In this document: positions 32,858 through 41,042 of the stretch, one piece after another
Numbering within the stretch: the first letter of the stretch is position 1
How the letters are laid out: the number at the start of each line of letters is the position of its first letter
NCBI RefSeq assembly: GCF_014650555.1
Contig: NZ_BMVE01000018.1
Coordinates: 62,001 to 126,000, forward strand
Direction: 5' to 3'
DNA length: 64,000 bases
From: Streptomyces goshikiensis
GTDB taxonomy: Bacteria; Actinomycetota; Actinomycetes; Streptomycetales; Streptomycetaceae
Program-made: the position numbers and the translations under genes
Notes under the pieces: model-generated
Databases searched by the model: none
Told to the model about the DNA's origin: nothing
The model's input: only the letters and a program-made list of their open reading frames with translations

Positions 32858-34063
32858 CTACGCGGCCGCGAGCATCGGCTCCGGGGTCCTGACGGGACGG
32901 CGGTCGAGGCGGCTGTAGGCGTAGGCGGCGGACACCAGCGTCATGTGGTGGTGCCAGCCCGGGTAGGAGCGGCCTTCGAAGTCGACGAGCCCGAAGTCCT
33001 CCGCCATCTCTCGCACCGCCTCCGTCGCGCGGGGCAGCAACCGGGTCAGCGCCAGCACCGACTCCATCCGGGCGTGCATCAGGCTGGTCAGCCACAGCTG
33101 GACCGGGCGGCGGCCGTCCTCGGGCCGGACGGCGAAGAGCCGGTAGGTGCGGTACGTCTGGGCGCCGGCGGTACCCGGCTCCGGCAGGCGCACGTAGCTC
33201 GTCATGACCGTCGTGTGCCGGCCCCGGCCATCGAGCGAGGCCACCGTCTCCATCCGGGTCAGCATGCCCGCGTCGAACTCGAACAGGCTGCCGGCGGACA
33301 CCGCCATGGCCGGACCCTCGGGACCGCCCGCCTGCGGCCGCTGGACCCTCAGGTGGCGCCCCACCATGACCTGCATGCCGCTGGGGACGGCGACGACGAA
33401 GTCACGCCCGCGCAGGGCGAGTCCGCGCACCAGGGCCGCCGTGCCCGTGGCCGATTCCAGGTCGCACACCACCGGGAGCGGCGCCGTGCCGCTGGCGGCC
33501 ACGAGGGAGTCGACCAGGTCGAGGGCGTGCTGCTCGACCGTCCTCGACACGGCCTCGTCGGGAATGCGGGTGCGCTGGCGGCGCTCCGGGTCCTTGGACC
33601 AGGAGCCGGGAAGCATCAGGCGCCAGTCGACGGGCACCGCCTTGTCGGCCGACGCCAGGAACGCCCCCACGCCCAGCTGGCAGGTGACCGACCGTCCGGT
33701 CGCGGGAACGTAGCGCCGGTGCACCCCGCAGGAGTGCTCGCCCCGCTTGCGCAGCACCGCCTGGCCGACCACCCACGCCTGCGGGGTCATCTCCTGCTCC
33801 GCCCACCGGCTCAGCTCCGCGCGGACCGGGTTCCAGTCCCACGGGCTCGCGTTCACGAACTGGTGCAGCGACTGGGACGCGGTCGGCGAATCGGATATCT
33901 GCGCGGCCAGCCGGCGGACCGTCTTCTTGCCCGGCGTGGTGAGCAGGCTCTCCACGTATGCCTGGGCCCAGCGGCGCTGGTCGGTCCGCGGCAGCCCTTC
34001 GAAGACCCGGTCCGCGAACACCGGCACCGAGGCTCGATTGCTCGTCAAAACATGCGTGACCAT
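32858..34063 (-). CDS. IS701-family transposase homologue, catalytically degenerate
   Basis: 401 residues with overall IS701 architecture. The region SPTASQSLHQFVNASPWDW and the closing FEGRSYPGWHHHMTLVSAAY (with the catalytic Glu) are typical, and VVCDLESATG provides the second Asp. At the place where active members have DDTGFPK, this protein has GQAVLRK, so the first catalytic Asp is missing. The frame is intact and has a good ribosome site (GGGAGGGAA), and no terminal inverted repeats are evident. It looks like a retained, domesticated DNA-binding protein rather than an active element. Its promoter carries the same motif as the butyrolactone receptor promoter. Confidence 0.82.
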   Translation of the reverse strand: MVTHVLTSNRASVPVFADRVFEGLPRTDQRRWAQAYVESLLTTPGKKTVRRLAAQISDSPTASQSLHQFVNASPWDWNPVRAELSRWAEQEMTPQAWVVGQAVLRKRGEHSCGVHRRYVPATGRSVTCQLGVGAFLASADKAVPVDWRLMLPGSWSKDPERRQRTRIPDEAVSRTVEQHALDLVDSLVAASGTAPLPVVCDLESATGTAALVRGLALRGRDFVVAVPSGMQVMVGRHLRVQRPQAGGPEGPAMAVSAGSLFEFDAGMLTRMETVASLDGRGRHTTVMTSYVRLPEPGTAGAQTYRTYRLFAVRPEDGRRPVQLWLTSLMHARMESVLALTRLLPRATEAVREMAEDFGLVDFEGRSYPGWHHHMTLVSAAYAYSRLDRRPVRTPEPMLAAA

Positions 34064-34469
34064 GGCGTGTTCCCTCCCCTGTATCGGCCCGCGGCTGCTG
34101 ACCACGCTAGAATAATAGCGAACACCCTCTTTTTTTTGCGACTCAGGAGAGTTGCCTGATGCACTTCGCCAAGTCGGGCTCCGACAGGCACCTGCGGCAA
34201 GCTTCCGCACCGGTCCGTGACCGCCACTCCCCGCAGCACCTCGCCGCGCGCCGGAGCGCCGTCAAAGCTGTCCTGGAAGCCCCGGAGCCCGCTCCGGGCA
34301 ATCCACGACATCTTCAGCAAGTCGGACTTGCGGAACGTGTTCGCGGGCCTGGAAGGTGGTCCCCTCATCTCCACATGGGCTCGATCCGGGACAACCCGGC
34401 GGCGAGCCGTCGGCCCGGCACCCCCTACCTCGCTGCCCCAGCGGCTCGGAACGCTCCTGAGGAGGCAGC
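34064..34469. other. 406-bp intergenic region with possible small ORF
   Basis: No convincing gene. It holds the ARE-like site and, further on, AGGAGAG spaced 7 nt from ATG 34159, a textbook start. The frame that follows (34159-34476, 105 codons) loses third-position GC bias after about 38 codons and has an Arg/Pro/Ala-rich product unlike a folded protein. It overlaps the tetR start. It may be a short leader peptide or a decayed gene. Confidence 0.4.
34111..34138. promoter_or_regulatory. ARE-like site upstream of IS701-like gene
   Basis: AATAATAG then CGAACACCCT (34119-34128) then an eight-T tract form an A-core-T motif about 57 bp upstream of the IS701-like start. The same core with flanking A and T tracts occurs at 36741-36768 between receptor and afsA genes. 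It is a probable autoregulatory element for a gamma-butyrolactone receptor. Confidence 0.6.
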
Positions 34470-35108
34470 GTGGTGAAGCAGGAGCGGGCCTTGCGCACGC
34501 GCATCGCCCTGATCAGAGCGGCTGCCTCTGAGTTCGACACCGCCGGCTACGACGGCACCTCGCTCTCCCGGATCAGCGGCGCGGCCGGCATGTCCATCGG
34601 GGCGGTCACCTTCCACTTCCCGTCCAAGACGGAGCTGGCCGACGCGGTCCAGGAGGAAGGCCGGGCCGTGACGGAGGCGGCGCTGAGCAGCAGGTCCGCC
34701 GAGAACCTGCCGGCTCTGCGCATGGTCGTCGACCTCACCCTGGAACTGGCCCGTCTCATGGACGAGGAGCCCGCGGTGCGCGCGGCCATCCGGCTGTCCC
34801 GGGAACGGCCGGGCACGGGCTCCTGGTCGGACGTCTGGCTGCCGGCCGTACGGGAGTTGCTGGACCGTGCGTACGAATCCGGCCAACTTCGCGAGAACGC
34901 GCTCCCGGCGGACGTCACGACCCTCGTCGAGTACCTGACGAGCGGGGCCGAGGCGTACATGCGCAGCCGGATCGGCACGGAAGCGGAATTCGAGAGCGCG
35001 GTCGCCCAGCTCAAGCGCGTATGGCATCTGGCGCTGGCCGGGGTGTCCGCGGACGGCTCCCCCGGGGCGACCCCGCTACCCGGCCCGCGCGGTACGCGGG
35101 ACAGCTGA
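34470..35108 (+). CDS. TetR-family regulator, ScbR/ArpA-like
   Basis: 212 residues with an N-terminal HTH of the butyrolactone-receptor type (KQERALRTRIALIRAAA, then SLSRISGAAGMSIGAVTFHF). The ligand domain is divergent from typical receptors, which suggests a pseudo-receptor that may bind other ligands or antibiotics. Two tandem GTG codons (34470 and 34473) can start translation; GGAGG is 4 or 7 nt away respectively. It is convergent with the epimerase gene. Pseudo-receptors commonly tune antibiotic clusters together with a true receptor such as 36093-36719. Confidence 0.83.
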   Translation: MVKQERALRTRIALIRAAASEFDTAGYDGTSLSRISGAAGMSIGAVTFHFPSKTELADAVQEEGRAVTEAALSSRSAENLPALRMVVDLTLELARLMDEEPAVRAAIRLSRERPGTGSWSDVWLPAVRELLDRAYESGQLRENALPADVTTLVEYLTSGAEAYMRSRIGTEAEFESAVAQLKRVWHLALAGVSADGSPGATPLPGPRGTRDS

Positions 35109-35133
35109 ACCCCGGCTCGCCCGGCCCTCGCCG

Positions 35134-36096
35134 TCACGCGGGGGCCGCGAGCCGGGACCGGTACCAGGACGCCGACCCGGCCAGCCTCTGCAGCGGGCCG
35201 GGTCCCGGCGGACAGCCGGCGGCGGTCCACACCTCGCGGCTGTCGTACCAGTGGTCCCGGGCGACGAGGGCGAACTGGCGTTCGCTCACCCGCGTCGGCC
35301 GCGCGCGCAGCCGCTCCAGGCACTCCTCCCACGACAGCTCCCGCGACACCGCGGGAAGGACCCGGTGGTGGGCGAGGGCGCCGAGCAGCTCGCCGGTGCT
35401 CACCGGGTCGGGGTGGCTGGCGTGCAACACCCGGCCCGTGAGCCCGCCGGCGAGCCCCAGGCGGGCGATGAGGCGGGCGAGGTCGTCGACCGCCACGGCG
35501 GAGAGCATCCCGCGTCCGCCGTCCCACAACGCCGGTACCGCGTCCAGGAGTTCGGCCAGCACGGGCACGACCCAGCGGTCTCCCCGCCCCAGCACCAGGC
35601 CCGGGCGCAGCACGGCCGCCCCGGCCGCCAGGGCGTACGCCTCCCCGGCGAGCCGGGTACGGCTCGCCGGGGAGGCGGGCGCCGGGACGACGCCGTCGAC
35701 GGCGATGCCCCGGTGGGGGCCCGGCCCGTAGACGGCCGTCGTCGAGAGGTGGACGATCCGTCGCACCCCGGCCCGGAGCGCCTCGTCCATCAGGGCCGCG
35801 GTCCCGTCGACGTTGACGGCCGCGCACCGTGCCTCGTCGGGTCCGATCAGCGCGGCGAGGTGCAGCAGCACGTCCGCGTCCTCGCACACCCGGCGCAGCG
35901 TGCCCGGCTCGGCGAGGTCGGCGGGTACCCACTCGTCCACGGCGTCCGCCGCCTCCTCGGGCATCCGCCGGCCCACCACGCGCAGGTGCGCGAGCCCACC
36001 GGCGCCGGGGGTCTCCCGGTACCCGGCGAGCTCGCGCAGCACGGTCGCTCCGATGAAGCCCGTCGCGCCGGTGAGCACCACGCGTAAGGGCCTCAT
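35134..36096 (-). CDS. NAD-dependent epimerase/dehydratase (butyrolactone pathway type)
   Basis: 320-residue short-chain extended reductase. The NAD-binding motif GATGFIG is at residues 10-16, and a YGPGPH segment follows the conserved Ser/Thr region (HLSTTAVYG), placing the catalytic Tyr in that stretch. Enzymes of this kind accompany AfsA homologues in gamma-butyrolactone loci and reduce or dehydrate the butenolide intermediate. The start ATG overlaps the stop of the receptor gene by 4 nt (ATGA), so receptor and enzyme are made from one message. Confidence 0.82.
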   Translation of the reverse strand: MRPLRVVLTGATGFIGATVLRELAGYRETPGAGGLAHLRVVGRRMPEEAADAVDEWVPADLAEPGTLRRVCEDADVLLHLAALIGPDEARCAAVNVDGTAALMDEALRAGVRRIVHLSTTAVYGPGPHRGIAVDGVVPAPASPASRTRLAGEAYALAAGAAVLRPGLVLGRGDRWVVPVLAELLDAVPALWDGGRGMLSAVAVDDLARLIARLGLAGGLTGRVLHASHPDPVSTGELLGALAHHRVLPAVSRELSWEECLERLRARPTRVSERQFALVARDHWYDSREVWTAAGCPPGPGPLQRLAGSASWYRSRLAAPA

Positions 36097-36719
36097 GCGG
36101 CCAGTCTTCGCGTGCCCCTGGGCATCGCGACCCCTGCCAGCGCCTTCGGGGTGGCGATCCCCGGAAGCACGTAGCGCCACATCGAGACGAGGCGATCGGC
36201 GAGGTCCACCCGACCACTGGCGATGTTCGAGAACACCTGGGTACCGCTGTACGCGCCGACGAGCACGTTGGCGCATTCCCGCTCGTCGACCTCGGGAAGC
36301 AGCTGGCCGAGCTCACGTGCCTCGCACAGGTGCGTGTACAGCTGCTCGACCCACTCCTGGTAGGCCGTGTCGTCCTGCACGCCGAAGTCGCCCTGCTCGA
36401 CGGCGAGTCTGACGCTCGCCCGGAACAGCACATTGGTCTGCAGCTCGTGGGCGATGAAGAAGGTGAGGTCCACCAGCCGCTGCAACCCGGCGCCGCCGTC
36501 GGGGAAGTGCACGAACTCCTGCTGATGCTGCAGGACGGCCAGCGCGAGCCCTCTCTTCGACTTGAAGTGGAAGTACATCCCACCCTGGGTCACGTCCGCG
36601 CGTTGCATGATCTTGCTGATGCTGGCACCGCTGTACCCGCACTCGTCGAAGACTTCAGCAGCGGCGAAAAGGATCGCTTCCCGCGTCTTCACCGCCCGTT
36701 CTTGCTTCGGTTCGGCCAT
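36093..36719 (-). CDS. Gamma-butyrolactone receptor, TetR family (ScbR/ArpA-like)
   Basis: 208-residue receptor-repressor. The N-terminal HTH (KQERAVKTREAILFAAAEVF; SISKIMQRADVTQGGMYFHF) is close to the ArpA/ScbR/BarA consensus. The C-terminal domain contains aromatic residues expected of the butyrolactone pocket (for example in FVHFPDGG and SMWRYVLPG). It is divergent from afsA, and the intergenic A-tract/CGAACACCCT/T-rich element lies about 32 bp upstream of its start, so it probably represses itself and afsA until the signal accumulates. Confidence 0.9.
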   Translation of the reverse strand: MAEPKQERAVKTREAILFAAAEVFDECGYSGASISKIMQRADVTQGGMYFHFKSKRGLALAVLQHQQEFVHFPDGGAGLQRLVDLTFFIAHELQTNVLFRASVRLAVEQGDFGVQDDTAYQEWVEQLYTHLCEARELGQLLPEVDERECANVLVGAYSGTQVFSNIASGRVDLADRLVSMWRYVLPGIATPKALAGVAMPRGTRRLAA

Positions 36720-36740
36720 CGGGGTTCTCGGTCTCTCTCG

Positions 36741-36768
36741 ACAAAAAAAACGAACACCCTTATTTTAC
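36741..36768. promoter_or_regulatory. ARE-like site between receptor and afsA genes
   Basis: An ACAAAAAAAA tract, CGAACACCCT (36751-36760) and TATTTTAC form an A-core-T element shared with 34111-34138. It overlaps plausible -10 elements for both divergent genes. Its placement matches autoregulatory elements bound by butyrolactone receptors, although the core differs from the best-known consensus. Confidence 0.65.
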
Positions 36769-36832
36769 AGGTCTGCCCCTCGAACCGGTAGGACCGAGGG
36801 GACCACATACGCATGCTCCAGGGGGGAGAGGT

Positions 36833-37777
36833 ATGTCCATCACGACGGAACGGCCCGAAATCGCAGGTAGGTCGCTGACCACGACCGTGGCCAGGGAGTA
36901 CGTTCACCGGGCGGCCCTGTCGGAAGTGTTCCTGACCGGATGGGAGAAAGTGGGCACCGACGCGTTCACCGTCACCGCCCAGTGGCCGCGCAGTCACAGC
37001 TTCTACACGTCCGAGCAGGGGTTCCACGACCCGCTCATGCTCTGCGAGACACTCCGCCAGTGCGGCCTGCTGCTGACGCACGTCGGGTACCAGGTGCCGT
37101 TCGACCACTCGATCAGCTGGTCCCGCCTGCAGTACGCCGTCAACCCGCAGGCGCTGCGCATCGAGCACACCCCTGCCGAGATCGAACTGCACGTGACCTG
37201 TTCGGACGTCCGCTACCGCCACTCCCAGGCGGTCACCATGACGATGCACATCGAGGCGGTCCGCAACGGCACGCTGCTCGCTGCGGCCAGCATCGGCTTC
37301 TGCGGCCACTCCCCCGCCATGTACCAGCGACTGAGATCCGGCCGGAACGTCGCGCAGACGTTCAAGAACGTGCCGACGCCCCCCGCTGCGGTCTCGCGGT
37401 ACGCGGTCGGCCGCAGTCGCACCCAGGACATCGTGCTGGCCCCCACCTCGGAGCGGTGGCGCTGGCAGTTGCGCGTGGACACCAACCACCCGGTCCTCTT
37501 CGACCACCCGCTCGACCACGTCCCGGGGATGCTCCTCCTGGAGTCCGTACGGCAGGCCGGCCACGCTCTGCAGCCGTCCTGGAGCCCGATGATCCCGACA
37601 TCGATGGACGTCAGCTTCAACCGCTACGTCGAGTTCGACGACGCCTGCTGGATCGAAGCGGAACCGCTGGCCGGCGAGGTGTCCGCCGCACGCCGTACCG
37701 TACGCGTCAACGCCCTCCAGGGCGGCGCCTTCGCCTTCACCGCCTGCGCGGAGATGACGGACGTGAGCTCTATCTGA
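36833..37777 (+). CDS. afsA: AfsA/ScbA-family gamma-butyrolactone biosynthesis protein
   Basis: 314-residue AfsA-family enzyme with two hotdog repeats. The first contains HSFYTSEQGFHDPLMLCETL (residues about 54-73) and the second NHPVLFDHPLDHVPGMLLLE (from about residue 219), the hallmark pair of this family. AfsA condenses a beta-ketoacyl-ACP with dihydroxyacetone phosphate, the first step of gamma-butyrolactone signal synthesis. GGGGGAGAGGT immediately precedes ATG 36833. It is divergent from its likely receptor gene. With the NAD-dependent reductase it supplies a local signalling circuit for the enediyne cluster. Confidence 0.93.
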   Translation: MSITTERPEIAGRSLTTTVAREYVHRAALSEVFLTGWEKVGTDAFTVTAQWPRSHSFYTSEQGFHDPLMLCETLRQCGLLLTHVGYQVPFDHSISWSRLQYAVNPQALRIEHTPAEIELHVTCSDVRYRHSQAVTMTMHIEAVRNGTLLAAASIGFCGHSPAMYQRLRSGRNVAQTFKNVPTPPAAVSRYAVGRSRTQDIVLAPTSERWRWQLRVDTNHPVLFDHPLDHVPGMLLLESVRQAGHALQPSWSPMIPTSMDVSFNRYVEFDDACWIEAEPLAGEVSAARRTVRVNALQGGAFAFTACAEMTDVSSI

Positions 37778-37840
37778 TCCGGACGCGAGATGCTGCCGTC
37801 GGCAGCCGTCCACCGGGCTCCACCGAGCCAAGTCGCCGAT

Positions 37841-37860
37841 CCCGGTGTGCCACCACCGGG
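37841..37860. terminator. Hairpin downstream of afsA
   Basis: CCCGGTG-TGCCAC-CACCGGG is a perfect 7-bp stem 64 bp after the afsA stop. It is a modest terminator candidate marking the right edge of the biosynthetic region. Confidence 0.4.
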
Positions 37861-37985
37861 AACCCGACGTCATTCGATCGCCCGTCGAGCGCCAACTCGG
37901 CGGGCGAATCACACGTTGCGGGTGCCACCCCGAACGCTCGTTACAGGTTCTGCCAGAACCAACAGCCCGAATGAAGGGCTTCGCC

Positions 37986-39689
37986 ATGCCTCAACCGCAC
38001 GGAGATTTCCATATCATGGACCAAAACCCGGGGCTTTTCCAGTACTCCCTTCATAAAGGTTGTCCGGAAAAGGACTCCACGTCCGCCGCTTCGTCTGAGC
38101 CGATTCAACTGGGCACCCCCGAGGCCGACTTGGCGCCGCGCTTCCGCCGACGCGTCAAGGTGCCCATGCGCCTCGTGGAGTCGGCGTACTACTCGGACGC
38201 CACGCTCAGCGTGTACATGAAGATCAAAGCGCTGGGGCAGCGCCCCGAGGGGTGCACCGCGGGCGTCGCCACCCTCGCCTCGTACCTCGGACTGTCCGTC
38301 TCGACGGTCGAGCGGGCCATGGCCCAGCTGCGGTCCGACACCGCCCCGGACGGCATCGTGGAACTGCCCGAAAACCGGCGCCGCTCACTGCCCGGCGGCC
38401 GCGGCACCACGGCGCTGCGCCGGGTCCGCCCCATGACCGCCACCGAGCGTTTCATCTGGCTCCCGGTGCACGCCAGCGAGTCCCTCCCGCCCCGCCTGCT
38501 CAGGGCGTACGCGGTGATCTCCCATGCCGTGGTCCAGCGGATCCCGCTCTCCGAAGGCGACCTCGCCCGCCTCCTGCGCCACCACACGGGCCACCGCGCC
38601 GGGCACCCGATCACGGTGGAGGCCGCAGGGCGGATCATCGACCGGCTGGCCGCCTCGGGCTGGCTCACGGTCGAGCGGAGGGCGGGCGTCCGCGGTCGGC
38701 ACCTCTTCCTCGTGCACAGCTCCTCGGCCGGTCCCGACGCCCCGCCGACGGCCATTTCCACACCTGCCACTGATGACGGGTCAGGTCCGGACGCTCATGC
38801 CGGATCGCTCGCGTACAAGGAAGACCCCAAGACTGACCGACCCGATGACGAGCGCGCGCTCGTCCCACCCGCCGCAGGCGAACTTCCGGAAGGTAGGGAA
38901 ACCGATCGGTCTCCCGGTCGCCCGCCGGTCGCGGTGCGCCAGGCGCACGTCGCGCTGCGCGCGGGCCACAAGATCCCCTCTCCCCCGAACCGCACCGACA
39001 GCGCCCGGCCCGCCACCCCCGCGGACAAGAGATCCCAGCTGACCTTCAGCCCCCGCATCGACGGGGTCTTGGACCCCGTCCGCATGCTGCTCGGCGGCGT
39101 GAACCGCTACGTGCTGCGCCGCATCGGCCGCGAGATCGGCCACCAGCTCGACAACGGGACGAACACCGACCGGCTGCGGGCCCGCCTCACCTCCCGCCTC
39201 GCCGGCACGTTCATCGACGAGATCCGCGACCCCGGCCGCTGGCTGCTCGGCGTGGCCCTCCCCCGGTGGGGCTGCGCGAACCCCGACTGCGAGACCGGCG
39301 TCCTGTGGTCGACCGGCGAAGAGTGCCGGGCGTGCCAGGAGTTCCGCGCCGACCGCCGGGCCGGGCGTACGGGCACCGGCGCCCCCGCTGCCGAGCTGCA
39401 CTGCTGCCCCGTCTGCGAGCGGCCGCTGCGCCCGGGGCAGTCCGGGGAGTGCGCGCAGTGCTCCCAGTGCCCCACGGCGCTCCCGCCCGAGCTCTGGGTG
39501 GCACAGCCCTGCCCGGGACGGCGCGGGGCGCACTGCGGACGCCCCGCGCCGAGCGGCCTGTGCTGGCGCTGCCGTACGGAAGAACTCGCCGAGCGGGAGC
39601 CCGTACCGGCGGCCTCGGAGACGGAGCCCCCGCCCAGACTCCCGCTCATGACTTCAGCCGGCACCCGCCCCTGGGCGAGTACCGGCTGA
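37986..39689 (+). CDS. Winged-helix/zinc-finger protein, possible replication initiator, paralogue 1
   Basis: 567 residues. A conserved N-terminal block (VPMRLVESAYYSDATLSVYM, then SYLGLSVSTVERAM as the recognition helix) resembles HTH_36-type plasmid replication proteins. A second conserved block is EIRDPGRWLLGVALPRWGC. It is followed by several CxxC pairs (CRACQE, CCPVCERP, CAQCSQC, CWRC) that form probable zinc ribbons. The central 150 residues are low complexity. It is clearly homologous to the protein at 58252-60018 but lacks a DUF721 neighbour. ATG 37986 has AAGGG 8 nt upstream; 37971 and 38016 are alternatives. Confidence 0.75.
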   Translation: MPQPHGDFHIMDQNPGLFQYSLHKGCPEKDSTSAASSEPIQLGTPEADLAPRFRRRVKVPMRLVESAYYSDATLSVYMKIKALGQRPEGCTAGVATLASYLGLSVSTVERAMAQLRSDTAPDGIVELPENRRRSLPGGRGTTALRRVRPMTATERFIWLPVHASESLPPRLLRAYAVISHAVVQRIPLSEGDLARLLRHHTGHRAGHPITVEAAGRIIDRLAASGWLTVERRAGVRGRHLFLVHSSSAGPDAPPTAISTPATDDGSGPDAHAGSLAYKEDPKTDRPDDERALVPPAAGELPEGRETDRSPGRPPVAVRQAHVALRAGHKIPSPPNRTDSARPATPADKRSQLTFSPRIDGVLDPVRMLLGGVNRYVLRRIGREIGHQLDNGTNTDRLRARLTSRLAGTFIDEIRDPGRWLLGVALPRWGCANPDCETGVLWSTGEECRACQEFRADRRAGRTGTGAPAAELHCCPVCERPLRPGQSGECAQCSQCPTALPPELWVAQPCPGRRGAHCGRPAPSGLCWRCRTEELAEREPVPAASETEPPPRLPLMTSAGTRPWASTG

Positions 39690-39692
39690 AGT
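39651..39692. terminator. Inverted repeat at convergent gene ends
   Basis: ACTTCAGCCGG (39651-39661) and CCGGCTGAAGT (39682-39692) are an exact 11-bp inverted repeat, with an inner GCCC/GGGC pair in the loop. It overlaps the stop codon of the winged-helix gene and lies 34 bp from the end of the convergent membrane-protein gene. Confidence 0.6.
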
Positions 39693-39725
39693 GACCGGGG
39701 TCCACGGAGGGACGGATCCGCTCGC

Positions 39726-40589
39726 CTAGGTCGCGCGTCCTGCCCCCACCAACTCGGAGTCGGCGGCAGAACCGGCGGTGGAGGAAGTCCCCGTGGTGGT
39801 GTGGCAAGTGGGGCACGGCTCACCGTGTGCGGGGGTCTCGCCGTCACCGGGAGTCTGGGAGGCCTCGTCGCCCGTCCGCTCGCCGAAGCCGGCCTTGACG
39901 CTCCGCTTCTCCCGCCACAGGTGGTACAGCGACAGCGCGAGGATGCCCGTACCGATGAGGTTGGCGACGAAGTGCCACCACACGCGGTAGGTGGTCAGCG
40001 CGGGGCCCGGGTCGATCGTGCCGAACCAGGTGGAGAGGCCGATCGCGCGCTTGGCGCCGAGGGCGACGGAAGCGGTCAGGACGACGTGCTCCAGGCCGTG
40101 GATGCCCTGCATCCAGACGCCCATCTTGGCCCACTTGCGGGACTGGAGCTGTCCGGCGACGCGCTTGGTGATCAGCACGATGCCGACCAGGCCGGCGAGG
40201 AAGATGAAGTTGCCGGTGAGGTGGAGGATCTCCATGCCCAGCGAGGGCTTGGTCGTGTCCACCTGGCCCATGCCGCGCGACAGGCTGTTGGCCCACGGGG
40301 TCATCCAGGCCGGCGAGGTCGGGTGGGCGATCCAGTACACGGCCTGCGACACGTGCTCCTGGAAGTGGCCGATCTGCCCGATCACCCCGAGGCCGATCAG
40401 ACCCACGGAGGTCTTGTAGAGCCACGGCTTGACGGGACCGCGGTTGGCGTACGCGAGGACGCCCACCGCCAACCACATGGAGACGGCCCACAGGATGAAC
40501 AGCACCGCGGTCACGGTGTCCAGGGTGGACACGGGCCCGCCCATGCCTGCCATTCCGGGCATGCCAGGCATGCCGGGAGGATGGTTCAT
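39726..40589 (-). CDS. DUF6008-like polytopic membrane protein, Met/His-rich
   Basis: 287 residues with about five transmembrane segments (for example AVLFILWAVSMWLAVGVLAY at residues 28-47 and FIFLAGLVGIVLI). The N-terminus is methionine-rich (MPGMPGMAGMG). Paired histidines occur inside or beside membrane helices (GHFQEHV, HGLEHV, WWHFV), and the tail has CPTCH. Such residues suggest metal or haem binding. I believe this is the family annotated DUF6008; its function is unknown. Confidence 0.7.
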   Translation of the reverse strand: MNHPPGMPGMPGMAGMGGPVSTLDTVTAVLFILWAVSMWLAVGVLAYANRGPVKPWLYKTSVGLIGLGVIGQIGHFQEHVSQAVYWIAHPTSPAWMTPWANSLSRGMGQVDTTKPSLGMEILHLTGNFIFLAGLVGIVLITKRVAGQLQSRKWAKMGVWMQGIHGLEHVVLTASVALGAKRAIGLSTWFGTIDPGPALTTYRVWWHFVANLIGTGILALSLYHLWREKRSVKAGFGERTGDEASQTPGDGETPAHGEPCPTCHTTTGTSSTAGSAADSELVGAGRAT

Positions 40590-40798
40590 TCTGGCTCCTC
40601 AGTAGCGACGGCGACCGGAGGCGTTCCGGCACGGGCGACTTCCACCCTGGCCAACCCGGGCCAGGCAGTCGCCCGTTGTCGGCTCTCACGGTAGGGAGCA
40701 GCCTCCCGGAGCGGCTACTTCTCCCGTGCGGAGTACGCCCCCGTCACGCGCTCGGTCCGCCCGGCTGGCCCGGACCCGCCCCGTGTCAGGATGGCCCC

Positions 40799-40918
40799 AT
40801 GACCGCCTCGACCGTGTTGTCGCTCCTCCGGAACCGCACCGACGGATCGTTCCTCTCGCTCTGGTCGAAGGATTCGGTCCTGTCCATCGGCTCGGTCGGC
40901 AGTGCCCGGTGGTACTGA
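40799..40918 (+). CDS. Small serine-repeat protein (39 aa)
   Basis: 39-residue ORF starting at ATG 40799 with AGGATGG just upstream. Its end, SFLSLWSKDSVLSIGSVGS, shows the period-six S-x-L-S-I-G-S pattern I recognise from small uncharacterised Streptomyces proteins, compatible with a short parallel beta structure. A 16-bp palindrome follows the stop directly. Function unknown. Confidence 0.55.
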   Translation: MTASTVLSLLRNRTDGSFLSLWSKDSVLSIGSVGSARWY

Positions 40919-40919
40919 C

Positions 40920-40935
40920 CCCAGAGCGCTCTGGG
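40920..40935. terminator. Palindrome after the small serine-repeat gene
   Basis: CCCAGAGCGCTCTGGG is a perfect 16-bp palindrome starting 2 bp after the TGA of the 39-aa gene. It could be a terminator or a dimer-binding site. Confidence 0.45.
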
Positions 40936-41042
40936 CACCGGGCCTGACCCGTGCACCCAAGCCGGCACGAGCTGAACCCGACCCTGTCCTCAGCGATGCC
41001 GGCCGCGGGATGCAGATGAGTAGAGACGGATGTCCGCTGGTT

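Noticed and set aside
32858..34063. Active IS701 insertion sequence
   Set aside because: First catalytic Asp replaced, no terminal inverted repeats or target duplication visible.
34159..34476. 105-codon ORF with a good ribosome site
   Set aside because: Codon bias decays after about 38 codons and the product is Arg/Pro-rich; kept only as a possible leader within the intergenic entry.
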